A DNA stretch of 34,536 nt. Source: Opitutia bacterium (GTDB lineage Bacteria > Verrucomicrobiota > Verrucomicrobiia > Opitutales > Opitutaceae). Positions within the stretch are counted from its first letter, which is position 1. Each line of letters starts with the position of its first letter. The position numbers were made by a program, and so were the translations under genes. The stretch covers positions 1 to 34,536 of the forward strand of contig PLOH01000122.1 in NCBI GenBank assembly GCA_003142955.1. Reading direction: 5' to 3'. Of the stretch, positions 1 through 7,123 are shown one piece after another. A model generated the notes under the pieces. It did no database searches, was not told the DNA's origin, and saw only the letters and a program-made list of their open reading frames with translations.

Positions 1-531
1 TTGTGGGGTGGATACACCGCGGCCAACATCCTGAAATGGTACTGGTGGCGCTTCAATGGCTACGGCTATTTCTGGGGCATGATCACCGGCATCGCCGCCA
101 CGTTGATCCTCTCCAAGTTCCCGTTCCTTTACCTCTGGATGTATCCTGAGATCGTGGCCAATCTCTACCCGTTGTATTCGTTCCCGGTCATCCTCGTCCT
201 CTCGACGGTTGGATGCGTGCTGGGGACGCTGCTGACCAAGCCCGAAGGGGACGAAATCCTCATGAAGTTCTACCGGCAGGTCCGGCCCTGGGGTTTCTGG
301 AAACCCGTTCACGAGAAGGTCCTTCAGGTTGATCCCGGATTCAAGTCCGATGCGGACTTCAAACGCGACATGTTCAACATCGTCGTCGGGATCATCTGGC
401 AGACCTCGCTGGTCGTCCTGCCGCTTTACATCGTGATCCGGGAAAGCAAGCCGATGTTCGAGGCGATCGTGGTCCTCGTGATCACATCGTTGATTCTCAA
501 GAAGACCTGGTGGAACAAGATCACGGATTGA
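1..531 (+). CDS. Sodium:solute symporter (SSS family), C-terminal part
   Basis: The open frame enters from the left edge, so only the last 176 residues are seen and the true start lies outside the window. The protein is strongly hydrophobic, with membrane segments at roughly residues 22-42, 57-75, 124-146 and 150-167. The phrase WGGYTAANILKWYWWRFNGY followed by a glycine-rich helix is typical of the C-terminal region of SSS-family sodium/solute symporters, inner-membrane proteins that couple sodium entry to uptake of a sugar or other small solute. The loop between the second and third helices (about residues 78-120) is long and cytoplasmic-looking, with many Lys and Arg. The substrate cannot be told from this fragment. 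The next gene starts about 50 bases downstream on the same strand. I am fairly sure of the family and unsure of substrate. Confidence 0.75.
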   Translation: MWGGYTAANILKWYWWRFNGYGYFWGMITGIAATLILSKFPFLYLWMYPEIVANLYPLYSFPVILVLSTVGCVLGTLLTKPEGDEILMKFYRQVRPWGFWKPVHEKVLQVDPGFKSDADFKRDMFNIVVGIIWQTSLVVLPLYIVIRESKPMFEAIVVLVITSLILKKTWWNKITD

Positions 532-578
532 CCGGAATGGTTTGAAGTTTGCGGCCAATGTGGATTCCTTTCATCCAC

Positions 579-1292
579 ATGGCCCCGCACAGCCGTCCCA
601 ATCTGATTCTTCTTCTGGCGGCGGGATTACTTCTCGCCAGCTGCAAGGACACCAAGATCATTTCATATCGGGTTCCGAAGGAGCCGGTCGCGAACGCGGG
701 AGCAACGCCGCTCTCCGCTCCGGCTCCGGTGGCCAACACCAATGATCTGCCGCCCGCCGGCCAGGGCTCGCCGGCGCCCGTTGCACCGGCCAATGACGCC
801 CTGCCCCCGGGGCATCCGGCCATTGAAGGAATGCCGGCGCCAGGGGATGCCGGCACCGCGATGGCCTCGGCGTCGGTTCCCACGGCTGCGAGCCAGCCGC
901 TCGTCTGGACCGCCCCGGCAGGCTGGACGCCGAAGAATGCGTCGGCGATGCGCAAGGGGAGCTATTCCATCAGCGGTCCCGAAGGCGAGGGCGATGTTTC
1001 CATCACGGCATTTCCCGGCGACGTGGGAGGCAATCTCGCCAACGTCAACCGCTGGCGGGGCCAGCTTCAGCTTCCACCGGTGCAAGATGTCACCACGGCA
1101 GTACAGCCGCTTGAGGCCAACGGACTGCACCTGCTGGTCTTCGAAGGCGCCAACCAGGGCACGCGAATGATCGGTGTGATCGTTCCTCATTCTGACGCGA
1201 CATGGTTCTTCAAACTCACCGGGCCCGACGCCCTGATCGCGCGAGAGAAGCCGGCGTTCCTCGATTTCCTCAAGACGGTCAGAGCACCCTAG
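579..1292 (+). CDS. Predicted lipoprotein upstream of resB
   Basis: This is a 237-residue protein if the ATG at 579 is used. That start gives a compact lipoprotein signal peptide (MAPHSRPN, then a Leu-rich stretch) ending in the lipobox LLASC, so the mature protein should be anchored through its Cys. An in-frame ATG at 558 and a TTG at 549 are alternatives with longer, less convincing N-termini; no start has a clear ribosome binding site. Residues after the Cys are Pro/Ala-rich and low-complexity for about 90 positions, like a periplasmic spacer. The folded part is the C-terminal half, starting near VWTAPAGWTPK and ending at FLKTVRAP. It looks like a small globular domain, but I do not recognise a named family. 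Its stop is only 6 bases before resB, so it is probably co-transcribed with the cytochrome c maturation genes and may assist them, but that is inference from position. Confidence 0.75.
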   Translation: MAPHSRPNLILLLAAGLLLASCKDTKIISYRVPKEPVANAGATPLSAPAPVANTNDLPPAGQGSPAPVAPANDALPPGHPAIEGMPAPGDAGTAMASASVPTAASQPLVWTAPAGWTPKNASAMRKGSYSISGPEGEGDVSITAFPGDVGGNLANVNRWRGQLQLPPVQDVTTAVQPLEANGLHLLVFEGANQGTRMIGVIVPHSDATWFFKLTGPDALIAREKPAFLDFLKTVRAP

Positions 1293-1298
1293 CCCGCC

Positions 1299-2477
1299 AT
1301 GCGCCCGTTGCTCAAATCTTTCCTGCATTTCTTCACGTCGCTGCGGCTCACCGTCGTCCTGCTGGTGCTCTCGCTTCTGCTGGTGTTTTTTGCCACCCTC
1401 GCCCAGGTGAATCTCGGCATCTGGGCCGTGCAGACCAAGTATTTCCGATCGCTGTTTGTGACGGCCCAACTTCCTGGCACGGAGCTTTTCGTGCCCGTAT
1501 TTCCCGGCGGATACCTCATCGGCGGACTGCTGCTCCTCAATCTCGGCGCCGCCCACGTCTCCCGCCTCCGGCTCTCCTGGGCCAAATCCGGCCTCTGGTT
1601 GACGCACTTTGGCCTGATCCTGCTCTTGCTCGGCGAGCTCTTTACCGGACTCTGGCAAAAGGAAAGCATGATGCGGCTCGATCAGGGTGAAACCAAGGCC
1701 TATTCCGAAAGCTCCCGGCAAATCGAGCTGGCCGTCATCGACACCACGGACCCGAAATTCGATGATGTCGTGGCGATTCCAACGGCGGCGCTGGAACAAC
1801 TGGGCACGATCCAGCATCCGAAGCTGCCGTTCCGTATCCACACCACCACCTACCATCAGAATTCCCTGCTGCAGATGCGCCGCCAGGTGCCGAATGTCCC
1901 GCCCTCGCCCGCTGATCAGGGCTTCGGACCGCAGCTGGTGGTCACGCCTCTGCCCCTCACTTACAAGCAGGATGAACAAAACATGCCGACGGCCGTGCTC
2001 GAACTCGCCGGCGCCGATGGACCGCTGGGCACGTGGCTCGTATCCCCCCTTCTCACGGAGCCGCAGAGTGTCACCGTGCAGGGTCACACGTATCAGCTGC
2101 TGATGCGTCCCACACGCCACTATTATCCCTTCTCGGTCACGCTGCTCAAGTTTTCCCACGACCGCTATCCGGGCACCGACATTCCCAAGAATTTCTCCAG
2201 CCGGGTCCGATTGCGAACTCCGGATGCCAGCGTGGACCGCGAGGTGTTGATCTATATGAACAATCCGCTGCGCTACGGCGGGCTCGCGTTTTACCAGGCC
2301 GGCTTTGAACCCAACGACCGGACCACGATTCTCCAGGTCGTGCAGAACCCGAGCTGGCTGCTGCCCTATATCTCGTGCGTGCTGATGTTCCTCGGCCTCG
2401 TGATCCAGTTTGCGATCCATCTCACGCGCTTCATCCGCAAGCGCACGGCCGTCGCCGCCGCGGCGGCGACTGCCTGA
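1299..2477 (+). CDS. resB: ResB-like cytochrome c biogenesis protein (system II)
   Basis: This is a 392-residue inner-membrane protein of the ResB/Ccs1 family. ResB works with CcsA to export heme and attach it to CXXCH motifs of apocytochromes c outside the membrane. Visible features are a membrane helix at about residues 18-35, two more at 70-86 and 100-117 (the last with a His at 103 in the pattern [17 protein letters not shown]), a large periplasmic domain from about 120 to 345, and a final helix at about 354-374. The segment [18 protein letters not shown] just before the last helix is the conserved ResB signature. The ATG at 1299 follows the lipoprotein stop by 6 bases. The Ala-rich C-terminus is unremarkable. 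The partner ccsA follows after a repeat element. Confidence is high for family, and moderate that the protein is the classical heme-handling ResB. Confidence 0.9.
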   Translation: MRPLLKSFLHFFTSLRLTVVLLVLSLLLVFFATLAQVNLGIWAVQTKYFRSLFVTAQLPGTELFVPVFPGGYLIGGLLLLNLGAAHVSRLRLSWAKSGLWLTHFGLILLLLGELFTGLWQKESMMRLDQGETKAYSESSRQIELAVIDTTDPKFDDVVAIPTAALEQLGTIQHPKLPFRIHTTTYHQNSLLQMRRQVPNVPPSPADQGFGPQLVVTPLPLTYKQDEQNMPTAVLELAGADGPLGTWLVSPLLTEPQSVTVQGHTYQLLMRPTRHYYPFSVTLLKFSHDRYPGTDIPKNFSSRVRLRTPDASVDREVLIYMNNPLRYGGLAFYQAGFEPNDRTTILQVVQNPSWLLPYISCVLMFLGLVIQFAIHLTRFIRKRTAVAAAAATA

Positions 2478-2483
2478 CCTTTC

Positions 2484-2716
2484 ACACCAAGGTCGCAAAG
2501 AACGCCAAGGACGACGATGCAACGACCAATCAACCACGAAGAACACGAAAGAGTGTTGAAAGCTTGCTTCCGCTCCATGAGGCCCAACTTCTCACCTATC
2601 TGAAACTCACCGGCTGCAAGGTTGGTCTCCTCATCAACTTCAACGTGCCGCTATTGAAGCAGGGCATTAAACGGTTCGTGCTCTAGCCTCCTTCGCGTCC
2701 TTCGTGCCCTTCGTGG
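2484..2716 (+). repeat. Imperfect inverted-repeat element (ACCACGAAG type) enclosing a gene remnant
   Basis: The gap between resB and ccsA holds two arms facing each other. The left arm (about 2484-2553) reads CACCAAGGTCGCAAAGAACG and then ACCACGAAGAACACGAAAG. The right arm (about 2689-2716) reads CTTCGCGTCCTTCGTGCCC and then TTCGTGGT, which is the reverse complement of the left pattern with mismatches. Each arm is a loose tandem of units resembling CACGAAG. The ccsA start codon follows the right arm by 4 bases. The same arms recur at 13599-13705. The enclosed 140 bases encode the tail of a GxxExxY protein. I see no transposase. Confidence 0.75.
2549..2686 (+). pseudogene. GxxExxY protein, C-terminal remnant
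   Basis: Only about 45 codons remain, from [20 protein letters not shown] to the stop at 2684-2686. The phrases [19 protein letters not shown] and GIKRFVL are the characteristic C-terminus of the GxxExxY family (about 125-130 residues, PD-(D/E)XK nuclease-like fold), small proteins found in many copies in environmental bacteria including Verrucomicrobiota. The N-terminal two thirds, including the GxxExxY motif itself and the first acidic residues of the nuclease core, are gone. Upstream in frame is only repeat sequence, so the break falls at the left arm, just at the Lys of the E-x-K motif. No start codon or ribosome binding site is suitable. I regard it as a dead fragment carried inside the inverted-repeat element. 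Confidence 0.75.
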
Positions 2717-2720
2717 TAAA

Positions 2721-4565
2721 ATGAAACGTCTTCTTCCCTTGCTGGTTCTTGTCCTCGGACTCGTCTACCTCGGCTCGACGCTGGTTCCACCGCCCACGAA
2801 GTCCGAGTTCGACCTGCGCGGATTCGCCCAACTACCCGTGCTGGTCGATGGCCGGATCAAGCCGCTCGACACCGTCGCCCGCAATTCCTTGCTCATGCTG
2901 CAGGGCCGGCAGCGGTTCGTCGCGCCTGACGGGACCACCCTCGCGCCGGTCGAATGGCTGCTCGACGTCCTCTTCAATCCCGCAGTCGCCGATGACTACC
3001 CGCATATCCTGATCGAAAATCCGGATGCGCTGGCAATCTTTGGCAAGGAGCAGACCGAGCAGAAGCGGTTTTCCTACAATGAACTCCGCAGCGGACTACC
3101 CGAGCTCGAACGCCAGATGAAGCTCGCCGATCCCGTTGAGGAAGCGGTGCGATCGCCGTTTCAGCGGGAAGTGGCGAAGCTCTACCAGCGCGTCGTTCTC
3201 TACGACCGGCTCAAGGCGAGCATGAACCTCGAGGACAGCCCGGATCTGCTCGCCGAAGTGCTGCGGCTTAAGGAGATGCTGCCGGCCTTCACGACGGCGT
3301 TGCGCGAGAAGGAGGCCGGGCGATCCTACAATCAAGAGAACTTCAAGATGGCGACGGCGTTTCGCGACCGCTTCCAGTTCATGGGCGATTCCGGGTATCT
3401 GATGGTCATCCCTCCGGGCGCGGACAACCCCGATCCGAATGCGTGGCAGAAAATGGGCGATGCGCTGACCGGCAGCTTCTCGCGGGGCGCGGTCAATCCG
3501 GATGCGATGGCTTATGCCGGCCTCGGCCATGCGTGGCGGCTGAAGCAACCTCGGGATTTCAACGAAGTAGTCCGACTGCTAACGACACAACTCGCCCTGA
3601 GTTTCGGCTCGGAACTGCAAAAATGCCGCGCTGAGGCCACCTTCAATCAGGCGGAGCCGTTCATTTCCAGCATGACCCTCTACGTGCTGGCGTTTTTGCT
3701 GGCCGTATCTTCGTGGCTGAAATGGCCCGATCCGCTGCAACGTTCCGCGTTCTGGATCATGCTCCTGGCGTTTCTCGTCGCCACCGCCGGTATTCTCATC
3801 CGCATGTGGCTGGAGGGCCGGCCACCGGTGACCAACCTCTATTCGTCAGCGCTGTTTGTCGGCTGGGTGGCGGTCGCGCTTTGCCTCGTGCTCGAAAAGA
3901 TCTACCGGAATGCCATCGGGGTGGCCGCCGGCGGCATGATCGGTTTTTGCACGCTGATCATCGCTCACCACCTTTCGCAGTCTGGCGACACGATGGAAAT
4001 GATGCGCGCCGTGCTCGATTCCAACTTTTGGCTGTCCACGCATGTCCTCACGATCGTCATCGGCTACGGCTCGACGTTCCTCGCGGGATTTCTGGCGATC
4101 ATCTACATTTTCCGCGGAACGTTGACGAAATCGCTCACCAAAGACACTGCCGATGCCCTGACGCGCATGGTGTACGGCATCGTTTGCTTCGCCACGCTGT
4201 TCAGCCTCGTCGGCACCGTGCTCGGCGGGATCTGGGCCGACCAATCCTGGGGGCGCTTCTGGGGATGGGACCCCAAGGAGAACGGCGCACTGATTATCGT
4301 CCTCTGGAATGCGATCATCCTGCACTGCCGATGGGGCGGGCTCGTCAAGCAGCGCGGACTGATGATTCTCGCGGTTGTCGGCAATGTCGTCACCAGCTGG
4401 AGCTGGTTCGGCGTGAACATGCTCGGCGTCGGCCTGCACTCCTACGGTTTCATGCAGTCCGCATTTTACTGGTTGATCGCCTTCGTCGCCAGCCAGGTCC
4501 TGATCATCGGCTTGGCCACACTCCCGCTGGAGAAATGGCGCAGCTTCCAAACGAGAGCCGCCTGA
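2721..4565 (+). CDS. ccsA: CcsA/ResC-type cytochrome c assembly protein
   Basis: This is a 614-residue membrane protein of the CcmC/CcsA/NrfE heme-handling family, partner of ResB in system II cytochrome c maturation. The tryptophan-rich WWD motif is clear (WADQSWGRFWGWDPKE, from about residue 505). The expected heme-ligand histidines are present: His 416/417 in IIAHHLS, His 441 in LSTHVLT and His 573 in GLHSYGF. The protein starts with a membrane anchor (about residues 3-22), then has an unusually long soluble stretch of about 290 residues before the core helices begin near residue 318. This extended form is larger than the usual CcsA of about 300-400 residues and resembles a ResB/CcsA hybrid architecture seen in some Bacteroidetes and Verrucomicrobia. 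The ATG at 2721 follows a repeat arm and has no Shine-Dalgarno sequence. Confidence 0.92.
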   Translation: MKRLLPLLVLVLGLVYLGSTLVPPPTKSEFDLRGFAQLPVLVDGRIKPLDTVARNSLLMLQGRQRFVAPDGTTLAPVEWLLDVLFNPAVADDYPHILIENPDALAIFGKEQTEQKRFSYNELRSGLPELERQMKLADPVEEAVRSPFQREVAKLYQRVVLYDRLKASMNLEDSPDLLAEVLRLKEMLPAFTTALREKEAGRSYNQENFKMATAFRDRFQFMGDSGYLMVIPPGADNPDPNAWQKMGDALTGSFSRGAVNPDAMAYAGLGHAWRLKQPRDFNEVVRLLTTQLALSFGSELQKCRAEATFNQAEPFISSMTLYVLAFLLAVSSWLKWPDPLQRSAFWIMLLAFLVATAGILIRMWLEGRPPVTNLYSSALFVGWVAVALCLVLEKIYRNAIGVAAGGMIGFCTLIIAHHLSQSGDTMEMMRAVLDSNFWLSTHVLTIVIGYGSTFLAGFLAIIYIFRGTLTKSLTKDTADALTRMVYGIVCFATLFSLVGTVLGGIWADQSWGRFWGWDPKENGALIIVLWNAIILHCRWGGLVKQRGLMILAVVGNVVTSWSWFGVNMLGVGLHSYGFMQSAFYWLIAFVASQVLIIGLATLPLEKWRSFQTRAA

Positions 4566-4572
4566 GTGGTGC

Positions 4573-4642
4573 GTAGGGCCGGCGCTTGTCGCCGGGCCGA
4601 TTATCCAGGGCGCAACGGTCCGCCGACGAGCGGCGACCCTAC
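4573..4642 (+). repeat. REP doublet (REPIN), GTAGGG/GTCGCCG type
   Basis: This is an imperfect palindrome starting GTAGGGCCGGCGCTTGTCGC and ending GCGGCGACCCTAC. The two arms are reverse complements with a few mismatches and each ends in GTAG (CTAC on the right). It lies between the convergent ccsA and ppx genes and may act as a two-way terminator-like hairpin. The GTAG end is the hallmark of REP units mobilised by RAYT-type Y1 transposases. Confidence 0.7.
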
Positions 4643-4662
4643 GTCAACTGAATGACAACATC

Positions 4663-5637
4663 TCAGCCGTTCAGCAACTCGGCCGCCAGTCCGTGCCGGA
4701 GGTTGTACGAAGAATGGAGGAAGAAGCTGAATCTGCCGATTTCCGCCACCGCCAGCACGGTGGCAAGTGCGGTCGGGAACACATCGGCTCGGGCGGCGGG
4801 CAGGCCCGGGATTTGTTGGCGCGACGCGAGCGACTGGGCACCGATCACGTCCAGCATGGCCCGAACCGCGGCCACAGAAATGACGGAGCTGGTTTCCGAG
4901 AGTGGCCCACCGGACTTTTCTCCGATGATGGCACGGACGGTTGTCACCGTGCCGCCGGCAAACACCACCCCGGCTTCGGCCGGCAAGGAGAAACGAAAAC
5001 CGCTCTTGGCAAACGTCTCCCGGCAGGCCGCCGTGATCTCGATGCGTTGACGCTCACTGAACGGGGCTTCCAGATTGCCGGCATGACGTTCCGCCAGCCG
5101 TACGCAGCCAAGCGGCAGGCTGATCGCCTGCTCCACCCGCCGGGCGCGGAAGACCAGGCATTCCAGGCTGCCGCCCCCAAGATCGAAGACGTAGAAATCC
5201 TGCAGGCCGGCCAGCTCCGGGTCAGCCGTGAGACCGCAGCCGATCAGGTTGGCCTCGTCTTCTCCGGAAAGAATCCGGAGTTCGTATCCGGTGGCCGCCC
5301 GGATGCGCTCCGCGAATTCGGTTCCATTGGCGGCGTCGCGAACCGCACTGGTCGCCACCAATACGGTGCGCTCGGGAGCGAGCGCTGCGACCCCTTGCAA
5401 CAGCTCGCGAATGGCCGCCAACCCGCGCTGCATCCCGTCCTCTGAAAGCCGCGGCCGGGTCTGGCCGATGCCGGCACTGATGCGGGCATCGAGGGTCTCC
5501 ATCAACCGGGACGAGATTCCACCGCGCTCGTCACGGATGGCGACCAACGATTTGATCGAGTTGCTGCCGATATCAATGACTGCGATGGAGGGAGCGGAAC
5601 CCACGAGACCCAAAAGGACACCGAGTTCAGGCGGCAA
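4663..5637 (-). CDS. Ppx/GppA-family phosphatase
   Basis: This is a 324-residue ASKHA-fold phosphatase acting on polyphosphate and/or (p)ppGpp (exopolyphosphatase / pppGpp phosphohydrolase family). Motifs in order are phosphate loop 1 IAVIDIGSNSIK (about residues 18-29), VATSAVRDA (94-102), the catalytic Glu loop SGEDEA (124-129) and the second phosphate loop FDLGGGSLE (151-159). It ends after the GGT adenosine-type motif and a short helical tail, so it has the core two domains but not the C-terminal HD-like domain of long E. coli Ppx. The start at 5637 is TTG, chosen because GGAAG sits 5 bases upstream and all motifs lie downstream; a GTG near codon 12 is an alternative. The rsmI stop is about 35 bases upstream, so the two are probably co-transcribed. 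Which substrate is preferred cannot be told. Confidence 0.9.
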   Translation of the reverse strand: MPPELGVLLGLVGSAPSIAVIDIGSNSIKSLVAIRDERGGISSRLMETLDARISAGIGQTRPRLSEDGMQRGLAAIRELLQGVAALAPERTVLVATSAVRDAANGTEFAERIRAATGYELRILSGEDEANLIGCGLTADPELAGLQDFYVFDLGGGSLECLVFRARRVEQAISLPLGCVRLAERHAGNLEAPFSERQRIEITAACRETFAKSGFRFSLPAEAGVVFAGGTVTTVRAIIGEKSGGPLSETSSVISVAAVRAMLDVIGAQSLASRQQIPGLPAARADVFPTALATVLAVAEIGRFSFFLHSSYNLRHGLAAELLNG

Positions 5638-5671
5638 TCAAGCTTCCACTGCGTCTCCGGCAATGCCGTGA

Positions 5672-6382
5672 TCACAGAACGAAGTCGGTTGGGGCGATGC
5701 CCACCACGAATTCGCCTTTCCGGTTGGTCTTCGCCAGGCGGGCGCAAACCTCCCCGGCCGGTCCGACCAGAAAGGCCTCGTGCAGTTTGGTTACTTCCTT
5801 GGCCACGCAGAGGACACGGTCCGCGCCCAGCGTGGCGACGATTTCATCGACGAATTTGTCGATGCGGTGGCAGCTTTCGTAGAAGACGAGCGTATAGGGA
5901 AACTCGCGGTAGCGCTCGAGGAAGGCGGTCCGGGCCGCCGACCGGGGCGGCAGAAAGCCGGCGAACAGAAAGGCGTTGGTGGGAAGCCCGGAAGCGCTGA
6001 GCACGGCAATGAGGGCGTTTGCGCCGGGCACCGGCACAACGGGCACGCCGCGGCTGCGGCAAGCCCGGACGACGCGGAATCCCGGATCACTCAAACCCGG
6101 AGTGCCCGCGTCGGTAACCACGGCGATTGACTTGCCCTCCGCCAGCAACTCAACCAGGCGCTCCGCCGCTTCGATCTCGTTGTGCTCGTGATAGGCGATC
6201 AGCTCACGACGGAGGCCGAGCCGGGTGAACATCGCCCCGGTGGTCCGCGTGTCCTCACAGGCTACAAGATCAACCGCGCCGAGGAGCGCGCGCGCACGTT
6301 CCGTCAGATCGGCGAGGTTGCCGATCGGTGTCGCGACCACGTAGAGGTGGCCGGGCTGAGGGACGAGAGATCCGTTGTCCAT
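5672..6382 (-). CDS. rsmI: 16S rRNA (cytidine1402-2'-O)-methyltransferase RsmI
   Basis: This protein is 236 residues long and belongs to the tetrapyrrole (corrin/porphyrin) methylase superfamily. RsmI uses AdoMet to methylate the 2'-hydroxyl of C1402 in the ribosomal P site. Family motifs are VATPIGNL (residues 16-23), CEDTR (42-46), YHEHNE (64-69), TDAGTPGLSDPG (90-101), a PGANALIAVLSASGLP segment, and FYESCHRI. It is about 50 residues shorter than the E. coli enzyme, stopping soon after the methylase fold, so the C-terminal helix-turn-helix-like domain is absent; short forms occur in other phyla. The ATG at 6382 is the first good start. It precedes ppx on the same strand with a 34-base gap. 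I am confident of the identity. Confidence 0.94.
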   Translation of the reverse strand: MDNGSLVPQPGHLYVVATPIGNLADLTERARALLGAVDLVACEDTRTTGAMFTRLGLRRELIAYHEHNEIEAAERLVELLAEGKSIAVVTDAGTPGLSDPGFRVVRACRSRGVPVVPVPGANALIAVLSASGLPTNAFLFAGFLPPRSAARTAFLERYREFPYTLVFYESCHRIDKFVDEIVATLGADRVLCVAKEVTKLHEAFLVGPAGEVCARLAKTNRKGEFVVGIAPTDFVL

Positions 6383-6486
6383 TGGGCGAGACGCTGCCGG
6401 GATTTTCGGGCCAGGCCGGCTAAACGTCCGGGCTGGAGACCGCCGGATTCTGGCGCGGATGCTTTATACTGCGAGTCAAACCATCG

Positions 6487-6518
6487 CAAAAAAAGATCCG
6501 GCACGGCGGCCGGATCTT
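6487..6518 (-). terminator. Rho-independent terminator
   Basis: Read on the minus strand, AAGATCCGG and CCGGATCTT form a perfect 9-bp stem with an 8-base loop, followed directly by a run of seven T. It lies 25 bases after the stop of the small lipoprotein gene at 6543-6698 and before rsmI, so it should end that short transcript and insulate rsmI. Confidence 0.88.
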
Positions 6519-6542
6519 CGCGATCGGGAAAAATGCGGCGCG

Positions 6543-6698
6543 TCAATCGCCCGTCATGCCGGGGATTCTCCCCTCCCAATCCGCCGGGCGAGCCCACGGA
6601 ATGGTCGAATCGGTTTTCGGCGCCATGCAACCGGCGAAGAGCGCGCCGAGGACCAGCGCAAGCAACGCAACGAGCAGAGGTTTCTTGGCGGCATTCAT
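6543..6698 (-). CDS. Small lipoprotein (51 residues)
   Basis: Reading the minus strand from the ATG at 6698 gives MNAAKKPLLVALLALVLGAL, then FAGC, then a short mature tail. This is a textbook lipoprotein signal peptide: two Lys, a Leu/Val/Ala core and the lipobox LFAGC with Cys 24. The mature part is only 28 residues and contains DSTIPWARPADWEGRIPGM. Short lipoproteins with an IPW-x-RP-x-x-WEG-x-x-PGM pattern are, as far as I recall, common in Opitutales; their function is unknown. A strong terminator lies just downstream on the same strand, which supports a real, separately transcribed gene. There is no Shine-Dalgarno sequence; the leader is C/T-rich. No partner gene is evident. Confidence 0.8.
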   Translation of the reverse strand: MNAAKKPLLVALLALVLGALFAGCMAPKTDSTIPWARPADWEGRIPGMTGD

Positions 6699-6777
6699 AG
6701 ACAGAGACTAGATGACGGCACCGACAATGTGCAACAAGTTATGTTGGAGGTCAGGCGTAAACCATCATGACGTCAGC

Positions 6778-6826
6778 CGGTGGGGTCGGTTCCATTCGAA
6801 CGCGAAGATCTGTTCGGAACCCACCG
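6778..6826 (-). other. Hairpin in intergenic region
   Basis: CGGTG (6778-6782) plus GGTTCC (6788-6793) pair with GGAACC (6816-6821) plus CACCG (6822-6826), giving an 11-bp stem with a 5-base bulge and a 22-base loop. It lies downstream of the stop of the minus-strand ORF at 6849-7070. There is no T tract, so it is a weak terminator at best. The rest of 6699-6848 shows nothing else I can name. Confidence 0.4.
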
Positions 6827-6848
6827 TGCCTGCTAGTTCAAAATGGAT

Positions 6849-7070
6849 CTAGCTGCAAAACCCGCTGTCGATCAAGACCTCATGCCCCGGATCGGCCGCC
6901 GGGGCGATGCTCGCCAGCGTCGGCCCCCAGTCGCCCAGATCGGGCGGCAGCAGCGGCGGAGTCTCGCGGTCAACGGTCACATCACGGGCGGGCATGCCTC
7001 TCTGACGCACCCCCTGCGCCAAAGTTAAAAACTCCTCCGCTGAATCGGAAGAAAAGTCGACGTTCTGCAC
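6849..7070 (-). CDS. Hypothetical small protein
   Basis: This is a 73-residue frame starting at the GTG at 7070. It begins with QNVDFSSDSAEEFLTLAQ and ends in HEVLIDSGFCS. Upstream in-frame codons run through two hairpin sequences at 7072-7123 that look like untranslated DNA, so a longer start is unlikely. Third codon positions are GC-rich like the neighbouring genes, and composition is acidic (many Asp and Glu) with a Pro-rich middle (ETPPLLPPDLGDWGP). I do not recognise a family. It has no signal peptide and no membrane segment. It lies 53 bases after the giant activator gene on the same strand, and could be a translated passenger of that transcript or the tail of a lost gene. A chance ORF remains possible. 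Confidence 0.35.
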   Translation of the reverse strand: MQNVDFSSDSAEEFLTLAQGVRQRGMPARDVTVDRETPPLLPPDLGDWGPTLASIAPAADPGHEVLIDSGFCS

Positions 7071-7071
7071 C

Positions 7072-7123
7072 AAACGGCGTCCGCCGTTTGTAAGGAGCGG
7101 GCGGACGAAGCCCGACAAGCTCC
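7072..7123 (-). other. Two consecutive hairpins after the activator gene
   Basis: The first stem is AAACGGC/GCCGTTT with a GTCC loop (7072-7089). The second pairs GGAGC-GGGC (7094-7102) with GCCC (7110-7113) and GCTCC (7119-7123), with a 5-base bulge. The second overlaps the activator stop codon at 7123-7125. They probably protect or end the activator mRNA, but neither is followed by a T run. The second has a REP-like look (TAGGAGCTTGTCGGGCTTCG on the minus strand). Confidence 0.45.

Noticed and set aside
663-2546. Long minus-strand frame of 627 codons over the lipoprotein and resB
   Set aside because: It is antisense to clear genes, rich in Arg, Gly and His and without family motifs; this is a typical GC-rich shadow.
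1299-4565. A novel operon function for resB, the GxxExxY remnant and ccsA as one system
   Set aside because: The GxxExxY piece lacks its N-terminus and start and is repeat-borne; it is more likely a passenger than a functional part.
4566-4648. Hairpin considered as a plain intrinsic terminator for ccsA
   Set aside because: It has no T run, and its GTAG ends and resemblance to 25310-25377 fit a REP doublet better.
6767-7093. Plus-strand frames across 6767-7093
   Set aside because: They are Arg/Pro/Ser-rich, cross hairpins and have no start signal; the minus-strand frame at 6849-7070 has better composition, though it too is uncertain.
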